DNA from: Olleya sp. YS
GTDB taxonomy: Bacteria; Bacteroidota; Bacteroidia; Flavobacteriales; Flavobacteriaceae
Direction: 5' to 3'
Assembly: GCF_029760915.1 (NCBI RefSeq)
Contig: NZ_CP121685.1
Coordinates: 2,629,001 to 2,693,000 of the forward strand
DNA length: 64,000 bases
A program made the position numbers and the translations under genes. Shown piece after piece: positions 24,601 through 33,277 of this stretch (position 1 is the stretch's first letter; each line of letters opens with the position of its first letter). The notes beneath the pieces are model-generated. The model was not told where the DNA came from. It did no database searches and saw only the letters and a list, made by a program, of their open reading frames with translations.

Positions 24601-25873
24601 AATAGGATTACCTGATATTGTTATTACTGAATCACCACTTGGAGATTTCTGTCAAGGTGTTGCAGAATTAACCGTTAATGTATTAAATGCATCAGACTTT
24701 AGTTCAATAAGTTATAGTTGGTCTAATGGTAGTACTGATAGTTCGATAATAGTGTATGATAATAACACGTATACTATTACAGTAACAGGTAATAGTGGTT
24801 GTACAACAACATCTAGTTATATGTCTAATGCAGTAGCATCAGATAATATATCTGGTTATGTTATGTTAGCTAAAAAAGAAGTTCATTTGAAAAAAACCAC
24901 TGTAAATGGTGGAGGAGTAGGAGTTGTCAATAATGGTAAAAAAGCTAAAGTTAAAGACAATACTTCTGTCTTTAGTTTTGTTAAAGCCGATCAAATAGAT
25001 ACTGATAATTCAAGCTATATACAACAAAGTATATTTGACAATGCTTCGCTAACATTACCAACATTCTATTATAACACTGCAGATGATGATTGTGAAATTG
25101 ATTTAACTGTTCCAGAAAATCAAACAATTACAATCAACTCAAATACGTATGATGATGTAAAAATTAAAAAGAATGGTACACTAATTATTGATATGACAGA
25201 GGTTTACATTCATAAATTAGACCTTGAGGATGGTGCTTCAATCATATTTAATCAATCCTGTTCAGTAATTATAGATCATGAGATGGATGTAAATGATAAA
25301 TGTACAATCGATAGTAATGGATATGGTATTATATTCTATGTTGAGAAAAAAGTTAAAATTGATAGAGGAAGTACTATTGATGCTAATATTTATTCTCAAA
25401 AAGAAATTAAAGTCAAAGGAAACAACAATGACCACACGACAATGATGGGTATATTTATTTCTGAATATAAAATCAAATCAGAAAAATATGTAGATTGGTA
25501 TCCTAGTTCTGTTTGCAATACTATTCCAGTTCCTAATAATCCTGTACCTTGTAATGATGACGATGATGACGATGATGACGATGATGATGATGACGATGAT
25601 GATAAAGTAGCACAGATTAATAAAATTAAATTGTATCCTGTACCTGCTAAATCTACATTAAACATTAATCTAAATAGTTTTACTAAAGGAACAGCTAAAT
25701 ATTTCATTAGTAATATTAGAGGTAAAACAGTGTATTACAAAGAATTGATTGTAACAAAAGGTAATAATACTATTACGGTTGATATATCAAAACTACCTGA
25801 AGGTGAATATATTTTCACATTAGTATTAGACGGAAATAGACTTCAGAAAAAGTTTATCAAACAATCCAATTAA
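21641..25873 (+). CDS. Giant T9SS-exported protein with 17 MopE-type Asp/Cys repeats
   Basis: 1410 residues. Signal peptide at 1-25 (ends IHAQ). Residues about 26-190 form a beta-rich N-terminal domain. Seventeen repeats follow (about 192-983) of the putative metal-binding MopE type, each with DGDGF or similar, CxxDCDD, NPxATE and [14 protein letters not shown]; the acidic D-x-D-G-D-G loops look EF-hand/thrombospondin-3-like and should bind calcium or another metal, and paired Cys may form disulfides. A further beta domain (about 1000-1300, IYVHK/IIDHE-type repeats, possibly DUF7305-like) is followed by 16 consecutive Asp (25556-25603) and a type A T9SS sorting domain ([14 protein letters not shown] to the end). 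Likely on the cell surface or released. Confidence 0.85.
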   Translation: MKKSTLFQVFVVAFCCLMLTNIHAQNSGIFSSYVILDENNTGNSFYKLFNASDGTTPNFQNKLFLIFSNSESLVLKGFENKTFQINGDQVQDVRLHYRVYLEGDPSPPAFSEISLNVNGPNDSFIGGNDTLWLINNLNIDLIQGLANGFYVFEVYSSAFITYPGGSYTYFISDFGNNFKANIRIERGVTWYADTDGDSYGDPNNTIVSVSQPIGYVQDNTDCDDTNPNVNPGAIEIPCDNIDNNCNGGIDENRKDADGDGYDECVDCDDFNAAINPGALELPCDNIDNNCDGNIDETRVDADGDGFDECVDCNDNDATIFPGAVELPCDNIDNNCDGNIDETRVDADGDGFDECVDCNDNDASINPGAVDIACDGIDNNCDGNIDETVVDADGDGVTECFDCDDNNAAINPGATEICDGIDNNCDGNIDEGLTFDADGDGYTSVGSCSGSANDCDDNNAAINPGATEICDGIDNNCDGNIDEGLTFDTDGDGYTSVGSCSGSADDCDDNNAAINPGATEICDGIDNNCDGNIDEGLTFDADGDGYTSVGSCSGSADDCDDNNAAINPGATEICDGIDNNCDGNIDEGFDQDGDGFTTCQGDCDDSNALISPNATEVCDGIDNNCDGNIDEGFDQDGDGFTTCQGDCDDNNAAINPNATEVCDGIDNNCDGNIDEGFDQDGDGFTTCQGDCDDSNALISPNATEVCDGIDNNCDGNIDEGFDQDGDGFTTCQGDCDDNNAAINPNATEMCDGIDNNCDGNIDEGFDQDGDGFTTCQGDCDDSNALINPNATEVCDGIDNNCDGNIDEGFDQDGDGFTTCQGDCDDNNAAINPNATEVCDGIDNNCDGNIDEGFDQDGDGFTTCQGDCDDSDANSYPGAPEVCDGIDNNCDGNIDESFDQDGDGFTTCQGDCDDNNAAINPNATEVCDGIDNNCDGNIDEGFDQDGDGFTTCQGDCDDSNALINPNATEVCDGIDNNCDGLVDGDDPNAIGLPDIVITESPLGDFCQGVAELTVNVLNASDFSSISYSWSNGSTDSSIIVYDNNTYTITVTGNSGCTTTSSYMSNAVASDNISGYVMLAKKEVHLKKTTVNGGGVGVVNNGKKAKVKDNTSVFSFVKADQIDTDNSSYIQQSIFDNASLTLPTFYYNTADDDCEIDLTVPENQTITINSNTYDDVKIKKNGTLIIDMTEVYIHKLDLEDGASIIFNQSCSVIIDHEMDVNDKCTIDSNGYGIIFYVEKKVKIDRGSTIDANIYSQKEIKVKGNNNDHTTMMGIFISEYKIKSEKYVDWYPSSVCNTIPVPNNPVPCNDDDDDDDDDDDDDDDDKVAQINKIKLYPVPAKSTLNINLNSFTKGTAKYFISNIRGKTVYYKELIVTKGNNTITVDISKLPEGEYIFTLVLDGNRLQKKFIKQSN
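22214..24591 (+). repeat. Tandem MopE-type coding repeats, with 264-base higher-order units
   Basis: Seventeen tandem units of 43-52 codons. Units 9-17 are about 132 bases each and alternate between two types (DDSNAL... and DDNNAA...), so the true duplicated unit is about 264 bases; the stretch near 23398-23661 and the next 264 bases are almost identical at the DNA level. Units 1-5 (DECVDC type) and 6-8 (SVGSCSGS type) are separate expansion groups. One unit (about 24238-24300, [11 protein letters not shown]) breaks the alternation. Confidence 0.9.
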
Positions 25874-25897
25874 TAATTAATTTAATTTTTTAAAATC

Positions 25898-25931
25898 AAA
25901 AACAGCTTTGAGTCTTTTAAAGCTGTTTTTT
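25898..25931 (+). terminator. Terminator after the MopE-repeat gene
   Basis: AAAAACAGCTTT (25898-25909) and AAAGCTGTTTTT (25919-25930) with a 9-base loop and T-run. Confidence 0.85.
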
Positions 25932-25971
25932 TATTGATTATCTTTAAACCGCAATCAAAAAAACTATAACA

Positions 25972-28797
25972 ATGCGTACACTTAAATTATCAATTGTCAT
26001 CACTACCTTAATATTATTCTCGTGTGGTACAAATAATTCGTCTACATTTAACAGCACAGACGATTTCAAAATCGATTACGAAAAATTCACATTGGATAAT
26101 GGCTTAGAAGTAATTTTACATGAAGACCATTCAGATCCTATAGTAGCTGTCGCAACTTTAATGCATGTAGGATCTAACCGAGAAAAACCAGGAAAAACAG
26201 GATTTGCTCACTTTTTTGAACACATGTCCTTTAACGATTCAGAAAACGTGCCAGTTGGAGCTAACCGAAAAATGATTCCAGAATGGGGTGGAAGTCGTAA
26301 TGGTGGAACATCAAACGACTACACAGTGTATTACGAGGTCGTACCAAAAGACGCTTTCGAAAAAATCATGTGGATAGATTCTGACCGTTTTGGCTATATG
26401 ATTAATACAGTAACCGAAGCTGCTTTAGAACGCGAAAAACAAGTGGTTAAAAACGAAAAACGCCAACGTGTCAATAATGCACCTTATGGCTATACAGACG
26501 AAATTATTAGAAAAAACTTATATCCAGAAGGACATCCTTACAATTGGACAGTTATTGGTGCTTTACCAGACTTACAAGCAGCTACTATTGATGATGTTAA
26601 GGAGTTTTACAAGCAATATTATGGTGCGAAAAATGCATCATTAGTTATTGCAGGAGATATAGATGTAGCAGAAACCAAAAAGCTAGTAGAGCAGTGGTTT
26701 GGCGAAATCCCAAGTGGTCCAGATGTTGAAGAACTAAACATAGATCCTGTTGTTTTAGAAAATACTAAATCTCTTTATTTTGAAGATAATTTTGCTAAAC
26801 TACCAGAACTTAGAATGGTCTACCCAACTGTTAAAAATTATCATGAAGATTCTTATGCATTAAATATTTTAGGCGAAATGCTTAGCGGAAGCAAAAAATC
26901 GCCTTTATATAACGTTATTGTTGAAGAACAAAAATTAGCGCCTCGTGTTGGCACTTATCAAAGAAGTAGTGAGTTAGCTGGAGAATTTGTGTTTAGAGTA
27001 CGTGCCAATGCAGGAAAAGATTTAGATGATGTAAAAACAGCTATCGAAGAAGGTTTACAACGCTTTGAAACAGATGGTGTAAATACAGACGATCTAAAAC
27101 GTATCAAAGCAGAGCTAGAAACTAATTTATATCAAGGCGTTAGTACAGTTTTAAATAAAGCCTTTCAATTAGTACAGGATAACGAATTTAAAGGTGATCC
27201 TGGTTTTATCACACAACGTGCTAAATTAACCAATGCTGTGACAGCAGAAGATATCATGCGTGTTTATAAGCAATACATTAAAGACAAAAACTATGTCATG
27301 ACTAGTGTAGTCCCAAAAGGAAAATTAGATTTAGCGGTTACAGATAGCAAACAAGCTACGGTTTGGATTGAAGAAGTAAAGCAAGATGTAGCTAACGAAG
27401 AAGTAAGCCAAGGTGAAGAAGCTGTTTATGAGAAAACACCAAGTAAATATGATAGAAGCGAACCTCCTTTTGGCGAATTACCTGTCTTTAAATCTCCTGA
27501 AATTTGGAAAGGCGAATTAGATAATGGAATGGCTCTTTACGGAATAGAAAATAACGAAGTCCCATTAGTACAGTTTGATATTACGATTCCTGGTGGTCAA
27601 TTATTAGATCCAAAAGATAAAGAAGGTGTGGCCAACTTATTTAGCGATTTAATGATGCAAGGAACAAAAACTAAGACTGCAGCAGACTTAGAAGAAGCTA
27701 TAGGCTTATTGGGCGCACGAATTAACATGTATAGTGCTAGTGAAGACTTACATATTACTGGATCTTGTTTAACTAAAAATTTAAATGAAACCATTAAACT
27801 AGTCAAAGAAATTATACTAGAGCCACGTTGGGATCAAAAACAATTTGACCGATTAAAACAAGCATTAGAAACTAGCTTAAAAGGTAGCGAAGCTAATCCA
27901 AATGCAATCGCATCCAACGTGTATAACCAATTAATATACGGACAGGATAGTCGTTTTGGGATTAATGGTGCTGGTACTTTAGAAAGTACAAAGGATATAA
28001 CAATGGATGATTTAAAAGCCTATTATAAAAACTTATCTCCAAAAGACGCAACGTTTCATATAGCTGGAGCCATTAATGAAGCACAAACTGTTGAGGCATT
28101 AAAACCATTAAAAGCTTGGAAAGGGGAGCGTATATCTGTTCCTAATGTAGATGTAAAACCAAAAAATACAGGTGGAACGTTATATTTTGTAGATGTACCA
28201 GATGCTAAACAATCGGTTTTATACATTGGTAAATTAGCACTTTCTGCTAAAGATGAAGAGGCTAATAATCTAGATTTTGGAAACGAAATTCTAGGAGGTG
28301 GTTCCAGTGGACGCTTATTTCAAACTTTAAGAATTGGAAAAGGTTATACTTACGGAGCGTATTCTAGTATTTCTGAACGTGAAGCTGTAAGTCCGTTTAC
28401 TATCAGAACAAGTGTACGTGCAAACGCCACTTTAAAATCTTTAGAGATTATAAAAGATATGGTTAACGACTATAAGAACAGTTTTACAAACAATGAAGTT
28501 GAGCTAACTAAAAATAAAATCCTAAAAGGAAATACCAGAGCTTATGAGAGTCTTGGTGCACAACTAGGTATTTTAAGACGCATTAGTAAATACGATAGAT
28601 CCGATAACTTTTTAGATCAAGATCAAGACGAATTAATGACTATGACTTTAGAAGATTATAAAGCCATTATTGATAAATATATCACAGAAGAAGATATGGT
28701 GTATTTGGTTGTTGGTGACAAAGCCACTCAATTTGAGCAGGTCAAACAATTAGGTAAACCTGTTGTAGAATTGGATATTTACGGTAATAAAATATAA
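25972..28797 (+). CDS. M16-family zinc metallopeptidase (lipoprotein)
   Basis: 941 residues. It has a lipoprotein signal (lipobox LFSC, Cys18), so it is anchored in the periplasm or on the surface. The N-terminal M16 domain carries the inverted zinc motif HFFEH (80-84) plus the downstream Glu region (EREKQVVKNEKRQR). The second M16 half (about 505-941) lacks HxxEH and keeps the non-catalytic fold (GGGSSGRLFQTLR with TYGAYS), as in the fused pitrilysin-like enzymes. It should cut peptides in a closed chamber. Flanked by terminators on both sides, so monocistronic. Confidence 0.92.
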   Translation: MRTLKLSIVITTLILFSCGTNNSSTFNSTDDFKIDYEKFTLDNGLEVILHEDHSDPIVAVATLMHVGSNREKPGKTGFAHFFEHMSFNDSENVPVGANRKMIPEWGGSRNGGTSNDYTVYYEVVPKDAFEKIMWIDSDRFGYMINTVTEAALEREKQVVKNEKRQRVNNAPYGYTDEIIRKNLYPEGHPYNWTVIGALPDLQAATIDDVKEFYKQYYGAKNASLVIAGDIDVAETKKLVEQWFGEIPSGPDVEELNIDPVVLENTKSLYFEDNFAKLPELRMVYPTVKNYHEDSYALNILGEMLSGSKKSPLYNVIVEEQKLAPRVGTYQRSSELAGEFVFRVRANAGKDLDDVKTAIEEGLQRFETDGVNTDDLKRIKAELETNLYQGVSTVLNKAFQLVQDNEFKGDPGFITQRAKLTNAVTAEDIMRVYKQYIKDKNYVMTSVVPKGKLDLAVTDSKQATVWIEEVKQDVANEEVSQGEEAVYEKTPSKYDRSEPPFGELPVFKSPEIWKGELDNGMALYGIENNEVPLVQFDITIPGGQLLDPKDKEGVANLFSDLMMQGTKTKTAADLEEAIGLLGARINMYSASEDLHITGSCLTKNLNETIKLVKEIILEPRWDQKQFDRLKQALETSLKGSEANPNAIASNVYNQLIYGQDSRFGINGAGTLESTKDITMDDLKAYYKNLSPKDATFHIAGAINEAQTVEALKPLKAWKGERISVPNVDVKPKNTGGTLYFVDVPDAKQSVLYIGKLALSAKDEEANNLDFGNEILGGGSSGRLFQTLRIGKGYTYGAYSSISEREAVSPFTIRTSVRANATLKSLEIIKDMVNDYKNSFTNNEVELTKNKILKGNTRAYESLGAQLGILRRISKYDRSDNFLDQDQDELMTMTLEDYKAIIDKYITEEDMVYLVVGDKATQFEQVKQLGKPVVELDIYGNKI

Positions 28798-28816
28798 CCA
28801 AATAATTATAATATTT

Positions 28817-28849
28817 AAAAAAGCACAATGACATCATTGTGCTTTTTTT
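28817..28849 (+). terminator. Terminator after the M16 peptidase
   Basis: GCACAATG (28823-28830) and CATTGTGC (28835-28842), 4-base loop, A-run before and seven T after. Confidence 0.9.
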
Positions 28850-28963
28850 ATTTAAATACTCTAAAATGAAAATCTTGTAAGCAACATTAAAAATTATATA
28901 ATACCAGAAGTACCGTTTATAGTGATCTTTGTATCAACAAATTATTAACCAAAAAATATGATT

Positions 28964-29329
28964 ATGAAAAAGATACTATTCATTTTAGCATTATTAACAA
29001 CTTCTTTGAGTTTTGCTCAAGACACGTATACTCAAAAAAACACTGAAGTTTTTGATAAAGAAGCCCAACAAATTACCAATGCCTATAATAAGCAATTAGC
29101 ATTAGATGCTAATCAGTTTCTATTATTCGAACAAAAAGTAGAAGAGTTTTTAATTACCAGACAGACAATAGAAAGCAACTTTAAAGGAAAAGAAAAACTG
29201 GTCAGATTATTTAATATGCAACAAAAAGAAACTGCAGAAATGGGAGACATCCTAACCAGACCACAATTGGAGTTGTATAAACAAATTAAAAGCGATATTC
29301 AACCTTTAGATAAGGTAGATACCGAGTAG
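28964..29329 (+). CDS. Small exported protein of unknown function
   Basis: 121 residues from the ATG coding MKKILFILALL (an ATG two codons earlier is possible). Signal peptide ends LSFAQ. The mature part is helical with regular heptad-like Leu/Phe (FLLFEQKVEEFLITRQ, FNMQQKETAEMG) and a short tail. I do not recognise a family; small helical periplasmic proteins of this kind are frequent in Flavobacteriaceae. It has its own terminator directly after the stop. Confidence 0.65.
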   Translation: MKKILFILALLTTSLSFAQDTYTQKNTEVFDKEAQQITNAYNKQLALDANQFLLFEQKVEEFLITRQTIESNFKGKEKLVRLFNMQQKETAEMGDILTRPQLELYKQIKSDIQPLDKVDTE

Positions 29330-29341
29330 GACTACAACTGC

Positions 29342-29369
29342 AAACCGATTAACATAATCGGTTTTTTTT
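29342..29369 (+). terminator. Terminator after the small exported helical protein
   Basis: AAACCGATTA (29342-29351) and TAATCGGTTT (29355-29364), 3-base loop, then a T-run. Confidence 0.88.
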
Positions 29370-29460
29370 ATCTTAAAATTTTATTAATACATATTAAAGT
29401 TAGTTAAAAGAGTTGATAATATCTTCCATGGTAACTATCTTTAATCTAAAACAATACATT

Positions 29461-30528
29461 ATGACATTATACGAACCTTACAAATTAAAAAATATCACTC
29501 TAAAAAATAGAATCGTCATGGCACCAATGACTCGCTCTCGTGCAATAGATAATATACCTAACGATTTAATGCGTGAGTACTACACTCAAAGAGCAGGAGC
29601 AGGATTAATTATTACTGAAGGAACTTCACCATCCGTAAATGGATTGGGATATCCAAGAATACCTGGTGCATTTAGTCCAGCACAAATTGAAGGCTGGAAA
29701 TCCGTTGCAGAAGGTGTCCATAATAATAATGGAAAAATCTTTGTGCAATTAATGCATTGTGGACGTATTTCAGCATCAGAAAATATTCCAGAAGGCGGAG
29801 AAGTGATTGCGCCAAGTGCTGTTAAAGCAGATGGAGAAATGCATACAGACTCTAAAGGAAGTGTTCCTCACGATACACCTAGAGCCATGACATTAAAAGA
29901 TATACAAATTACGCAAAATGAGTACGTAAATAGTGCAAAAAAACTAATAGACGCTGGTATTGATGGTGTAGAGCTTCATGCAGCAAATGGCTATTTATTA
30001 GATCAGTTTTTAAATCCAAAATCTAATGTAAGAGACGATGATTATGGTGGGAATTTTGAGAACAGAGCACGATTTGTGTTAGAAACTGCAGAACAAGTAG
30101 TAAACGCTATTGGTGCAGAAAAGGTTGGTATTAGAGTATCACCTTATGGAGCTATGAACGATTTACAACATGATTACGACGACTTAGTAGAACTCTACAA
30201 TTATTTAGCGCTACAATTAAGAGCATTAGGCATAGCTTACATCCACATCGTAGACCACACAGGAAGTATGGGTGCACCAGATTTTAAAACAGATATAAAA
30301 GCGACAATAAAAGGAGCCTTTATCGGAACAGTTATCTCTGGTGGAGATGTCGATAGCGAAACAGATGCTCAAAAGGTAATAGATTCTGGAATGGACTTGG
30401 TGTATGTTGGAAGACCTTATATTTCTAACCCTAATTTAGTTGAAAAATTTAAGAATAATAAAAACTTAACCAATCCTAAACAAGATTTATTCTACACACC
30501 TGGAAAAGAAGGATATACGGATTACTAA
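29461..30528 (+). CDS. Old Yellow Enzyme-family alkene reductase (FMN)
   Basis: 355 residues from ATG 29461 (MTLYEPYKLKNITL); the frame is open 16 codons upstream without family similarity. It is a TIM barrel with the family landmarks KNRIVMAPMTRSR, QLMHCGRIS, and the substrate-binding His/Asn/Tyr in LHAANGYLLDQF (H173, N176, Y178), followed by GGNFENRARF and GAFIGTVISGGD for FMN binding. NAD(P)H-dependent reduction of activated C=C bonds, probably in detoxification of electrophiles. NemA-like; the natural substrate is unknown. Confidence 0.93.
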   Translation: MTLYEPYKLKNITLKNRIVMAPMTRSRAIDNIPNDLMREYYTQRAGAGLIITEGTSPSVNGLGYPRIPGAFSPAQIEGWKSVAEGVHNNNGKIFVQLMHCGRISASENIPEGGEVIAPSAVKADGEMHTDSKGSVPHDTPRAMTLKDIQITQNEYVNSAKKLIDAGIDGVELHAANGYLLDQFLNPKSNVRDDDYGGNFENRARFVLETAEQVVNAIGAEKVGIRVSPYGAMNDLQHDYDDLVELYNYLALQLRALGIAYIHIVDHTGSMGAPDFKTDIKATIKGAFIGTVISGGDVDSETDAQKVIDSGMDLVYVGRPYISNPNLVEKFKNNKNLTNPKQDLFYTPGKEGYTDY

Positions 30529-30550
30529 GATATAACATCATATTAATACT

Positions 30551-30580
30551 AAAAGACTGTCCTAATAGACAGTCTTTTTT
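30551..30580 (+). terminator. Terminator after the Old Yellow Enzyme gene
   Basis: AAAAGACTGTC (30551-30561) and GACAGTCTTTT (30568-30578) with a 6-base loop and T-run. Confidence 0.9.
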
Positions 30581-30733
30581 GCTTGTGACATAATAAGCTT
30601 TACACTCCAATTAAAGCGTATTTTGCATCAATCTGTAAATCTTATAATGATCTGCTAAAATTGTATAATGTAATTCACGTAAAGTAATCACATCTTTGTA
30701 GTAACCATTTACTAACCGTAAAAACTATAAATT

Positions 30734-31060
30734 ATGAAAGTAACACACATTATATTCAGCTTACTATTTGTCTTAGTGACTACGCTAGCAATATCAAAAG
30801 AAGGACTTAATAAAACTAATATTAGTACAACAGTAACTAAAAACGTTGTATTTGATGGTTATGAAGGAAATATATTTTACTTCACAGATACTAATGATAA
30901 TGTTGTTATTATTGAAGCACTAGAAGCTAGCAATATCCTAGATAATTTACAACAAAACAATCATGTTGGTGAAGCTTTTAATCTTCAGTTAAAAGATTTA
31001 AAAGATGACAATATGTACAGCGAAATACAAATAACAGCAATTAATCCACTAAAAAAATAA
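30734..31060 (+). CDS. Small exported protein of unknown function
   Basis: 108 residues. An N-terminal hydrophobic signal (HIIFSLLFVLVTTLAIS) is followed by a short beta-rich domain (NVVFDGYEGNIFYFTDTNDN, VVIIEALEA). No family recognised. Its stop is one base before the start of the PepSY-like gene, so the two are co-translated and may act together in the periplasm. Confidence 0.65.
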   Translation: MKVTHIIFSLLFVLVTTLAISKEGLNKTNISTTVTKNVVFDGYEGNIFYFTDTNDNVVIIEALEASNILDNLQQNNHVGEAFNLQLKDLKDDNMYSEIQITAINPLKK

Positions 31061-31061
31061 T

Positions 31062-31484
31062 ATGAGAACATTCCAATTTATCCTAATCGCACTGATAGTA
31101 TTTAGCTGTCAAAATACCGTTAAAAGTCAAGTTCCTAAAGAGGTGCAAAGTAATTTTGAATCTAAATATCCAGGCGAAAATGATCCAGATTGGGAAACAG
31201 ACTCAAATGGCAATTATGAAGCTCATTTTAAGAAAAAAGGAGTAAAATACAGAGCCGATTTTAGTCCAAATGGTCAATGGATAGAAACTGAAACCAATAT
31301 TGATAAAGACGATTTGCCAAAAGCTATAAAACAAGTGATTAAAGAGCAATACGGAAGTGAAGACATCACAGAAGTTGAGCTTGTCGATAGTGCCACTAAA
31401 GGAACCTTTTACGACGTCGAGTTTAAACAAAAAGGAAAAAATATGGACGTTATGTTTAGGGCAAATGGCGAGATTATACAATAA
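31062..31484 (+). CDS. PepSY-like domain lipoprotein (DUF2874)
   Basis: 140 residues. Signal with lipobox VFSC (Cys16). Then two PepSY-like halves: VPKEVQSNFESKYPG with YEAHFKKKGVKYRADFSPNG, and LPKAIKQVIKEQYG with YDVEFKQKGKNMDVMFRANG. In Bacteroidota such proteins are periplasmic and of unclear function, possibly inhibitors or metal responders. It follows the small exported protein by one base; a terminator follows. Confidence 0.82.
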   Translation: MRTFQFILIALIVFSCQNTVKSQVPKEVQSNFESKYPGENDPDWETDSNGNYEAHFKKKGVKYRADFSPNGQWIETETNIDKDDLPKAIKQVIKEQYGSEDITEVELVDSATKGTFYDVEFKQKGKNMDVMFRANGEIIQ

Positions 31485-31518
31485 TTATATAACTAACCCG
31501 AAATGCTAACCCAGTATT

Positions 31519-31547
31519 AAAGCTACTTTTTAAGTAGCTTTTTTTTA
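31519..31547 (+). terminator. Terminator after the PepSY-like gene
   Basis: AAAGCTACTT (31519-31528) and AAGTAGCTTT (31532-31541), 3-base loop, followed by a T-run. Confidence 0.88.
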
Positions 31548-31659
31548 TAATTATCTTGTAAAAGTATACTGTTTTCTTAAAATTTTATTAATTATTGAAC
31601 CAATAATTAATTACATTATTTTGTTTAACTATATTTATATAAAATTAAACAAAAATATT

Positions 31660-31881
31660 ATGGAACTTTTAATTAATGAAGCATTAGAATTTGAAAAAGC
31701 TAAAATGAGTCATATGTCAACAAGTGACAGAGTAGTAGCTTCAAGAGAAGCTAAACGTCTAATTTTAGCAATAAACGAAATCTACAAGCAAAATAAAGAC
31801 CATTCATTAATGGATATAATGAAGCGTTTAACTGCAAAGAAAAAGAAAATTGAAGTGCGTTTAAAAGGAAGACTAGTGTAA
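31660..31881 (+). CDS. Small helical protein, 73 residues, unknown
   Basis: Started at ATG 31660 (MELLINEALEFEKAKM); upstream codons in the same frame have only a TTG start. All-helical and highly basic towards the end (RLTAKKKKIEVRLKGRLV); possible nucleic-acid or ribosome contact. No family recognised, though similar short proteins occur in Flavobacteriaceae. It lies 32 bases before the flavoprotein gene, on the same strand. Confidence 0.6.
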   Translation: MELLINEALEFEKAKMSHMSTSDRVVASREAKRLILAINEIYKQNKDHSLMDIMKRLTAKKKKIEVRLKGRLV

Positions 31882-31912
31882 TACAAAGCCTTTTTTAGAA
31901 CTTTAAAACATA

Positions 31913-33139
31913 ATGATAACCAACAAAAAAATCACCATTATTGGTGCTGGAATAAGTGGACTAATAGCTGCTTTAGAACTAGAAAAAGCAGGTGTTAGTC
32001 CTACTATTATTGAATCTACAGATAGAGTAGGTGGTCGAGTTAAAACAGATCGTATCGAAGGTTATCAACTAGATCATGGTTTTCAGGTGTTACTTGAAGC
32101 GTATCCTAAAGCTAAAAAGTATCTAAACTATAAACATTTAAATCTGCAAAAAATAAAGCCAGGAGCTGTTATTTTTAAAAACGGAACACAAACTACAATT
32201 GGTGATCCATTAAGAGATATGTCTCTTCTTATCCCAACACTATTAGCTAAGGTTGGTTCTATAAAAGACAAATTAGCCATTCTAAAGCTTAATATTGAGC
32301 TTAAAAACAAATCTATTGATGAGATTTTTGAAGCTGAACAAATCACAACCCTTCAGTATTTAAAGCACAAGGGATTTTCTGACCGAATCATTAAAAACTT
32401 TTTTAAACCGTTTTTTAGTGGAATTTTCCTTGAGACAGAGCTACGTACCTCAAGCGTCATGTTTCAATTTGTATATAAGATGTTTGGCGAAGGATTAGCA
32501 GTCATCCCTAAATCTGGTATTGAAGCAATTCCTTATCAGTTATTATCACAATTAAAAAACACTAACATTTTATACAATACCAAAGTAAAACGTGTAGAAG
32601 ACAAACGTATTATTTTGGATGATGATTCAGTTATTAATACAGATTTGACCATTATAGCTACTGAAGCTTCAAAATTATTGAAAGAAGATAAAAATATAAG
32701 TTGGAAATCTTGTGACACGATTTATTTTGAGGTTGATAAAAACACTTTAAAAAAACCAATTATTGGACTAATTGCAGATGACAATGCACTTATCAATAAT
32801 ATATTTTTTACAACAAGTATTGCCACTAACACTACTAATACGTCACATCTATTATCGGTAACTGTTGTTAAATCTCACACACTTAACGAAACCGAATTAA
32901 TTAATACAGTAAAAAGCGAATTAAAAACCCATTGCAATATTTCAACAAAACGATGTATTAAACGTTATCAAATAAAACAAGCGTTACCAGACTTGAAACA
33001 GGTTAGTCATTCAAATAAAAATTCACAATACACATATTCAGATTCTATTTATTTAGCAGGTGATACGCTACTAAATGGATCATTAAATGCTGCCATGAGT
33101 AGTGGAGAAGCAGTTGCAAAATTAATCATAAACAACTGA
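31913..33139 (+). CDS. FAD-dependent amine oxidase/phytoene desaturase-like oxidoreductase
   Basis: 408 residues. The N-terminal Rossmann motif GAGISGLIAALELEKAG (11-27), an acidic residue at the end of strand 2, and RVGGRVKTD (38-46) are the signature of the flavin amine oxidase/phytoene desaturase fold. The C-terminal FAD motif is YLAGDTLLNGSLNAAMSSGE. No signal peptide or transmembrane segment. The substrate is unknown; carotenoid-type or porphyrin-type steps are possible for the fold. No pathway genes adjoin. Confidence 0.85.
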   Translation: MITNKKITIIGAGISGLIAALELEKAGVSPTIIESTDRVGGRVKTDRIEGYQLDHGFQVLLEAYPKAKKYLNYKHLNLQKIKPGAVIFKNGTQTTIGDPLRDMSLLIPTLLAKVGSIKDKLAILKLNIELKNKSIDEIFEAEQITTLQYLKHKGFSDRIIKNFFKPFFSGIFLETELRTSSVMFQFVYKMFGEGLAVIPKSGIEAIPYQLLSQLKNTNILYNTKVKRVEDKRIILDDDSVINTDLTIIATEASKLLKEDKNISWKSCDTIYFEVDKNTLKKPIIGLIADDNALINNIFFTTSIATNTTNTSHLLSVTVVKSHTLNETELINTVKSELKTHCNISTKRCIKRYQIKQALPDLKQVSHSNKNSQYTYSDSIYLAGDTLLNGSLNAAMSSGEAVAKLIINN

Positions 33140-33277
33140 CATTCAGCGTGCAAAAATTGTATGTCTTCTAATCAATGATGCATTTTTTTTATAAAGTATT
33201 AGCGACGATACTTTTATAGTATCTATTAATTATGTACTTTTAAAATTCCTTGAACTACGTAACCTAAAACTAATGTT

